DNA of 64,000 bases from Actinoplanes sichuanensis. GTDB lineage: Bacteria; Actinomycetota; Actinomycetes; Mycobacteriales; Micromonosporaceae. Each line of letters begins with the position of its first letter. Within the stretch, counting starts at the first letter, position 1. Both the position numbers and the translations under genes were made by a program. The DNA is taken from positions 1,054,001-1,118,000 of the forward strand of contig NZ_AP028461.1 in assembly GCF_033097365.1 (NCBI RefSeq), written 5' to 3'. Below are positions 59,677 through 64,000 of this stretch, one piece after another. Under the pieces are notes generated by a model, which was given only the letters and a program-made list of their open reading frames with translations, did not search any database and was not told where the DNA came from.

Positions 59677-59961
59677 GTGTCGGGTGCGGGAGAGCGGCGG
59701 GCCGCTCGTTCGGCGGTCAGGGATTACCACGAGGCTGAGCTGCGAACTCTGGTGAACCAGGTAGGTGTCGCGCTGGATGCCTACCGCGCCGGTGAGCTCG
59801 ACGCCTTCGAGTTCGACGAGATCCTGTTCCAATACTCTCGGGCGGCGAAGGAGCTGTGGAAATTCTGCAATCTGACTCAGCCGGAGTTCACCGCGGCGTT
59901 GATCCGCAAAGGGCCGGCACAAGACTGGTGGGAGCGCGGAGCACCGAGGCGTCGAAGATAG
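59677..59961 (+). CDS. Small conserved-looking hypothetical protein
   Basis: About 94 residues, mostly helical: YHEAELRTLVNQVGVALDAYRAGELDAFEFDEILFQYSRAAKELWKFCN. A C-terminal basic tail ends ERGAPRRRR. The regular helix and the high proportion of acidic and aromatic residues suggest a real folded protein, but I do not recognise the family. The GTG at 59677 is 7 nt after TAATCT (59664-59669), so it is probably leaderless. Neighbours give no hint of function. Confidence 0.6.
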   Translation: MSGAGERRAARSAVRDYHEAELRTLVNQVGVALDAYRAGELDAFEFDEILFQYSRAAKELWKFCNLTQPEFTAALIRKGPAQDWWERGAPRRRR

Positions 59962-60140
59962 CCGCCGCCCGCCGTCCCCGGCCTCGCAGCGACCAGTACG
60001 GATAAAGCCGCAGCTCACCGCCCTTCCGGGGAGGGGATGGGTGGCTGCACGCGGCTTGGATCGGACCGTCGGCCGCCGGGGCGGGCGAATGGCGGTGACC
60101 GGGGCTATGGGCCGCTGGGGGAGACCGCCGGTGGCCGGGC

Positions 60141-60413
60141 GTGAGGGAGGATGGCGGCCGTCGGTAGGGGGTGCGCTGGTCGGCCGTGAGGGAGGATGGC
60201 GGCCGTCGGTAGGGGGTGCGCTGGTCGGCCGTGAGGGAGGATGGCGGCCGTCGGTAGGGGGTGCGCTGGTCGGCCGTGAGGGGAGGACGGCGGCCGTCGG
60301 TAGGGGGTGCGCTGGTCGGCCGTGAGGGGAGGACGGCGGCCGTCGGTAGGGGGTGCGCTGGTCGGCCGTGAGGGGAGGACGGCGGCCGTCGGCAGAGGGC
60401 GCGCCGCTCGGCG
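60141..60413. repeat. Six tandem 45/46-bp repeats
   Basis: The unit begins GTGAGGGAGGATGGCGGCCG and ends GCGCTGGTCGGCC. Copies start at 60141, 60186, 60231, 60276, 60322 and 60368; the first three are 45 bp, the next two 46 bp, and the last is degenerate. The one-base change in period breaks any reading frame, so the array is noncoding. It lies just downstream of the minus-strand MFS gene (3' end 60518). Confidence 0.88.
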
Positions 60414-60517
60414 GGTGACAGGTGCGGGTCGGCCGTGAGGACGGGTGCTCGGCCGCTGGGGGCGTCGGAAAGGGGGTGCGACGCCGGAGAAGGGACTGGC
60501 GGAACCGACGAGCGAAG

Positions 60518-61900
60518 TCAGGCCGGGACCCGGGTGGGTGTGGCGTGGGTTGTCGTGGAGCGGGCCCACGAGCCCGATGTGATGTGGCCGATCAGCAGGA
60601 CCGCGATGCCCAAGGCGCACAGGATCCACCAGCCCGCCTGGTCGGCGGGGGTGCTGCCGGAGGCCACCACGGCGCCGATCACCGCCACGCCCAGGGCGCT
60701 GCCCACCTGGCGGCTTGTCGACGCGATGGCGGCGGCGACCCCGGCCCTGGCCCGGGGCATGCCGGAGACCGCGGTGTTGGTGATCGGGGTGTTGACCATG
60801 CCGAAGCCGAAACCGAAGAGCAGGTAGCCGGCGAACAGTTGCCATGCGGGCGTCGACGGGCCGGCCCAGATCAGAGGGGCCACGCCCGCCGCCATCGACA
60901 CGCCGGAGATGTGTAGCGGCAGGCGGGTGCCGCGGGTTCCGACCAGGCGGCCGGACAGCGGTGACGCGACGATCGTCATCAGCGCCATCGGCAGGGTGTA
61001 CAGGCCCGCCTCCAGCGCGGACAGCCCCCGTACCTGCTGAAGGTAAAGGGTGTTCAAGAAGAGGAAACCGCCCAGCGAGGCGAACGCGCAGATCGCGACG
61101 AGGGTGGCGCCGGTGAACGGGGCGCTGTGGAAGAAGCGCAGCTCGATCAGGGGCTCCTCGCGGCGCGGCTCCCACCACAGCAGGGCGGCGAGCGCGGCGA
61201 CGGCCAGCGTGAAGCAGCCGATGATGAGCGGGGACGACCAGCCTTCGGACGGGCCCTCGATGATGCCGAAGGTCAGCGCGGCCAGCAGGGTCAGCACCAG
61301 GACCTGACCGACCGGGTCGAGGCGGCGCGGATGCTCGGCCCGCGACTCCGGGATGAACCGCCAGGCCAGCAGGAACGCGACGATGCCGACCGGCACGTTG
61401 ATCCAGAAGATGGACGGCCAGCCGAACGAGTGCACCAGGAAACCACCGGCCAGCGGGCCGAGGGCCATGCTGAAACCGGTCACCGCGCCCCACACGCCGA
61501 TCGCGCGGGCCCGCTCGCGGGGCTCGGTGAACGTGTTCGTGATGATCGACATGGCGACCGGGTTGAGCATCGAACCGCCGACCGCCTGGATCGTCCGGAA
61601 TCCGATCAGCCACTCCAGGCTCGGCGCCAGGCTGCACAGCAGCGAACCGATCGTGAACAGTGCCAGCCCGGACTGGAAGACGCGACGCCGACCGATGCGG
61701 TCGCCCGTCGAGCCGGCCAGGACCAGGAGGCTGGCCAGGACCAGGAGGTACGCGTCGATGATCCACTGGAGGCCGGACACCGGCGCGTCCAGGTCCTCGG
61801 CCATCGCGGGCAGCGCGACGTTCACGATGGTGACGTCGAGGCTGATGATCAGCAGGCTCATGCAGCAGATGGCCAGGATCAGATAGCGACGCGGTTGCAC
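60518..61900 (-). CDS. DHA2-family (EmrB/QacA) MFS multidrug exporter
   Basis: About 460 residues with about 14 membrane helices. Motif A appears as GSTGDRIGRRRVFQSGLALF, motif C-like GPLAGGFLVHSFGWPSIFWINVPVG, and the N-terminus LDVTIVNVALPAMAEDL matches motif D1 of DHA2 transporters. It is predicted to export drugs or small hydrophobic compounds using the proton gradient. The GTG at 61900 is 7 nt after TAGAAC, suggesting a leaderless mRNA; the frame extends far upstream without a ribosome site. It is divergent from the serine hydrolase. Confidence 0.88.
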   Translation of the reverse strand: MQPRRYLILAICCMSLLIISLDVTIVNVALPAMAEDLDAPVSGLQWIIDAYLLVLASLLVLAGSTGDRIGRRRVFQSGLALFTIGSLLCSLAPSLEWLIGFRTIQAVGGSMLNPVAMSIITNTFTEPRERARAIGVWGAVTGFSMALGPLAGGFLVHSFGWPSIFWINVPVGIVAFLLAWRFIPESRAEHPRRLDPVGQVLVLTLLAALTFGIIEGPSEGWSSPLIIGCFTLAVAALAALLWWEPRREEPLIELRFFHSAPFTGATLVAICAFASLGGFLFLNTLYLQQVRGLSALEAGLYTLPMALMTIVASPLSGRLVGTRGTRLPLHISGVSMAAGVAPLIWAGPSTPAWQLFAGYLLFGFGFGMVNTPITNTAVSGMPRARAGVAAAIASTSRQVGSALGVAVIGAVVASGSTPADQAGWWILCALGIAVLLIGHITSGSWARSTTTHATPTRVPA

Positions 61901-62045
61901 TCTCCCGGTTCTACCCGTGATCTTTCCGGGAAACCCCGGGGTGTTGCTGAAATCTCCTAGGGGTACGGCTCCGGGAACAGCCCGGATGACCATGACGACC
62001 CGGCCGGGAAGAGTGGGTTCCAGTCCACTTCGGAGGTTGTCTGAC

Positions 62046-63122
62046 ATGCAGCGTCGTACCCTGCTCGGAGCCGCGTTCGCCGGAACCGCCCTGGCGCTCA
62101 CGGGGCGCGTCCCCGCGTACGCCCAAGGTGTTAATGAGACCGCGCTCGCCGCAGCGCTGGACCCGCTCGACCCGGCGGTGAGTGGCGCCCTGGTCCGCGT
62201 CGAAGGGTCGGCCGGGCGCTGGCGCGGCCGCGCCGGGGTGGGTGACGTGCGCAGCGGCAGCCCGGTGCCGTGGGATGCCCGGTTCCGGATCGGCAGCATG
62301 ACCAAGGCGTTCACCGCGACCGCGATGCTGCAGCTGGTGGCGGCCGGGCTGGTCGAGCTGGATGCGCCGGTGCGCCGCTACCTGCCGGAACGGCTGCCGG
62401 AGGGCTATTCGGGCACGGTGCGGCACCTGCTCGACTACACCAGTGGGCTGAGGGCCCGGGAGATTCCGCACAAGGAGCGCGAGTGGTTCCTGGCGCACCG
62501 GTTCGACACGTTCGAGCCCGGTTACCAGGTGCTGTGGAACGAGGAGCCGCTGTTCACCCCGGGTGACAAGCAGGTGTACGGCAATGTCAGCTACATCGTG
62601 GCCGGGCTGGTGATCGAGAAGGTGACCGGGCGGCCGTACGCGGACGCGATCCGCCGTGGCATCCTTCGGCCGCTCGGCCTGCGCCACACCTATCTGCCGG
62701 GTACGCACACCGCGATCCCGGGTCCGCACGCGCACGGCTACGAGCTGATCGACGGCGAGTACGTCGACGTGACCAGGGCCAACCCGTCGTTGCAGTGGGC
62801 CGCCGCCGAGATGATCTCGACGACCGCGGATCTGGACCGCTTCCTGGCCGCGCTGCTGGGCGGCCGGCTGCTGCCGCCGCGTGAGCTGCGGGCGATGCTG
62901 ACCGTGCCGTTCGAGACGGCGGCGTACGGCTGCGGGCTGAGCCGGCTGATCGTCGATGGCGTGGAGATCTGGGGCAAGTCGGGCGACCGGCCGGGCTACA
63001 ACAACGGGATGGGCGCGACCCTGGACCTGAGCCGGCGGATGGTGTTCTCGGTGAACACGCTGAAGATGGGCGGTGACACGCCGGCGATCGCGGGGCGCCT
63101 GCTGATGGCGGCGTTGACCTGA
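62046..63122 (+). CDS. Tat-exported serine hydrolase (beta-lactamase/DD-peptidase-like)
   Basis: About 358 residues. A twin-arginine signal peptide (MQRRTLLGAAFAGTALALTG, ending near residue 26) leads into a class-C beta-lactamase-like fold. Catalytic motifs are SMTK (Ser84, Lys87) and Y-x-N in QVYGNVSYIV; the third motif is represented by IWGKSGDRPGYNN. It should act outside the membrane on peptidoglycan-like or ester substrates. The ATG at 62046 has GGAGG 9 nt upstream. It is divergent from the DHA2 exporter, with 145 bp in between. Confidence 0.9.
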   Translation: MQRRTLLGAAFAGTALALTGRVPAYAQGVNETALAAALDPLDPAVSGALVRVEGSAGRWRGRAGVGDVRSGSPVPWDARFRIGSMTKAFTATAMLQLVAAGLVELDAPVRRYLPERLPEGYSGTVRHLLDYTSGLRAREIPHKEREWFLAHRFDTFEPGYQVLWNEEPLFTPGDKQVYGNVSYIVAGLVIEKVTGRPYADAIRRGILRPLGLRHTYLPGTHTAIPGPHAHGYELIDGEYVDVTRANPSLQWAAAEMISTTADLDRFLAALLGGRLLPPRELRAMLTVPFETAAYGCGLSRLIVDGVEIWGKSGDRPGYNNGMGATLDLSRRMVFSVNTLKMGGDTPAIAGRLLMAALT

Positions 63123-63164
63123 TCACAGTTTTCCTCGTCGCGCTTATTGGGCAAGGTGGGGGCC

Positions 63165-64000
63165 ATGCATATCTGGCCGGGCAATCCGTACCCGCTGGGC
63201 GCCACCTATGACGGTGGGGGCACCAACTTCGCGCTCTTCTCCGAGGCGGCCACCCGCGTCGAGTTGTGCCTGTTCGACGAGGACGGCAAGGAGACCCGGA
63301 TCGACCTGCCGGAGCGGGAGGCGCTGGTCTGGCACGGCTACCTGCCCAGGGTCGTGCCGGGGCAGCGGTACGGCTACCGGGTGCACGGCCCCTACGACCC
63401 GTCGCGGGGGCTGCGCTGCAACCCGTCGAAACTGCTGCTCGACCCCTATGCGAAGGCCGTCGACGGCAACTACCGCTGGGATCAGGCGCTTTTCTCGTAT
63501 AATTTCGGTGATTCCGGGTCTTTCAATGATTTTGATTCTGCGCCCTTCGCGCCGCGGTCCGTGGTGATCAACCCGTATTTCGACTGGGGCAACGACCGGC
63601 CGCTGAAGATCCCGATGTATGAGACCGTGATCTACGAGGCCCACGTCAAAGGCATGACGATCCAACACCCCGAGATCCCCGCAGATGTACGGGGTACCTA
63701 TTCCGGCCTGGCCCATCCGGCGATGATCAGGTATTTGAAAGGGCTCGGGGTGACCGCCGTCGAGCTGATGCCGGTGCACCAGTTCGTCCACGACAGCGGT
63801 CTGATCGAGCGTGGCCTCACCAACTACTGGGGCTACAACACGATCGGTTTCTTCGCCCCGCACAACGGCTATTCGTCGTTTCCCGAGGGCGGTGGCCAGG
63901 TGCAGGAGTTCAAGGCCATGGTCAAGGCCCTGCACCAGGCCGGCATCGAGGTGATCCTGGACGTCGTCTACAACCACACCGCCGAGGGCAACCACCTGGG
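63165..64000 (+). CDS. glgX: Glycogen debranching enzyme GlgX, N-terminal part (runs off the window)
   Basis: The first 278 residues are seen; the gene continues beyond the window end. The N-terminus (IWPGNPYPLGATYDGGGTNFALFSEAATRVELCLFDEDG) is the CBM48 domain of isoamylase-like enzymes, followed by the GH13 barrel start with YEAHVKGMTIQHPEIP, LGVTAVELMPVHQF, YWGYNTIGFFAPHNGYSS and conserved region I at VILDVVYNHTAEG. GlgX/TreX-type enzymes hydrolyse alpha-1,6 branches of limit dextrins in glycogen breakdown. ATG 63165 is preceded by AAGGTGGGGG. Confidence 0.92.
   Translation, partial: MHIWPGNPYPLGATYDGGGTNFALFSEAATRVELCLFDEDGKETRIDLPEREALVWHGYLPRVVPGQRYGYRVHGPYDPSRGLRCNPSKLLLDPYAKAVDGNYRWDQALFSYNFGDSGSFNDFDSAPFAPRSVVINPYFDWGNDRPLKIPMYETVIYEAHVKGMTIQHPEIPADVRGTYSGLAHPAMIRYLKGLGVTAVELMPVHQFVHDSGLIERGLTNYWGYNTIGFFAPHNGYSSFPEGGGQVQEFKAMVKALHQAGIEVILDVVYNHTAEGNHL

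Noticed and set aside
59470..60018. A 182-residue minus-strand frame opposite the 94-residue gene
   Set aside because: Composition looks like a shadow of the plus-strand gene, and it has no recognisable motif.

Overview
This is a high-GC actinobacterial chromosome segment. Codon third positions are strongly G/C, GTG and TTG starts are frequent, and several genes look leaderless with a TAnnnT box about 7 nt before the start codon. The gene set (multidomain GH9 cellulase, LacI-controlled sugar ABC operon, SpoIIE phosphatase, STAS protein, cytochrome P450, SNF2/SWIM pair, group II truncated haemoglobin, membrane GGDEF proteins) and promoters of the sigma-28/FliA class suggest a motile, sporulating Micromonosporaceae such as Actinoplanes. 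The genus is an inference. No rRNA, tRNA, CRISPR array, integrase or transposase was recognised, so this looks like ordinary chromosome with many repeat-expanded stretches.

Layout. 0.1-9.7 kb: sulfotransferase, beta-propeller protein, serine/threonine kinase, a two-gene ESX/WXG-like unit, a PH-domain membrane protein, an amino-acid permease/UspA operon, a STAS protein and a P450. 9.7-14.5 kb: secreted GH9 cellulase, then an ATP-grasp/esterase pair whose esterase contains six 45-bp repeats. 14.5-15.2 kb: gene-free 27-bp repeat field. 15.2-19.8 kb: overlapping SNF2 helicase and SWIM-finger genes and a DUF5990-like protein. 20.2-22.6 kb: secreted Gly/His-repeat protein and a zinc-ribbon SDR, separated by a strong bidirectional terminator. 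22.7-29 kb: an MMPL exporter fused to a roughly 1,100-residue acidic repeat tail, with an upstream membrane-anchored protein. 29-34 kb: FKBP isomerase, YaaA, CopC-CopD protein and phosphoglucomutase.

34-42.3 kb is a cyclic-di-GMP locus. One GGDEF-EAL and two GGDEF membrane proteins are interspersed with an MFS carrier and 6-phosphogluconate dehydrogenase. All three GGDEF genes carry the same CTCA-N16-GCCGA promoter-like element. 42.3-50.1 kb: PemK/MazF-like toxin, SpoIIE phosphatase-Nudix-TusA overlapping operon, truncated haemoglobin, erythromycin-esterase-family gene with a possible 11-codon leader, secreted lipase, spore-photoproduct-lyase homologue and a GTPase-like protein with a degenerate P-loop.

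50.2-56.2 kb is a carbohydrate operon: solute-binding lipoprotein, two permeases and a GH127 glycosidase, with a convergent LacI regulator and tandem 14-bp operators. It has no ATPase gene, so transport presumably uses a shared MsiK-type ATPase. 56.2-64 kb: MgtE_N-like protein, minisatellites, low-complexity and small hypothetical genes, a DHA2 drug exporter, a Tat-exported serine hydrolase, and the start of a glycogen-debranching gene cut by the window end.

The most notable signals are the shared sigma-28-like promoter of the three cyclic-di-GMP genes, the repeat-rich tail of the MMPL protein, the repeat insertion inside an esterase fold, and the tandem operators of the GH127 operon.
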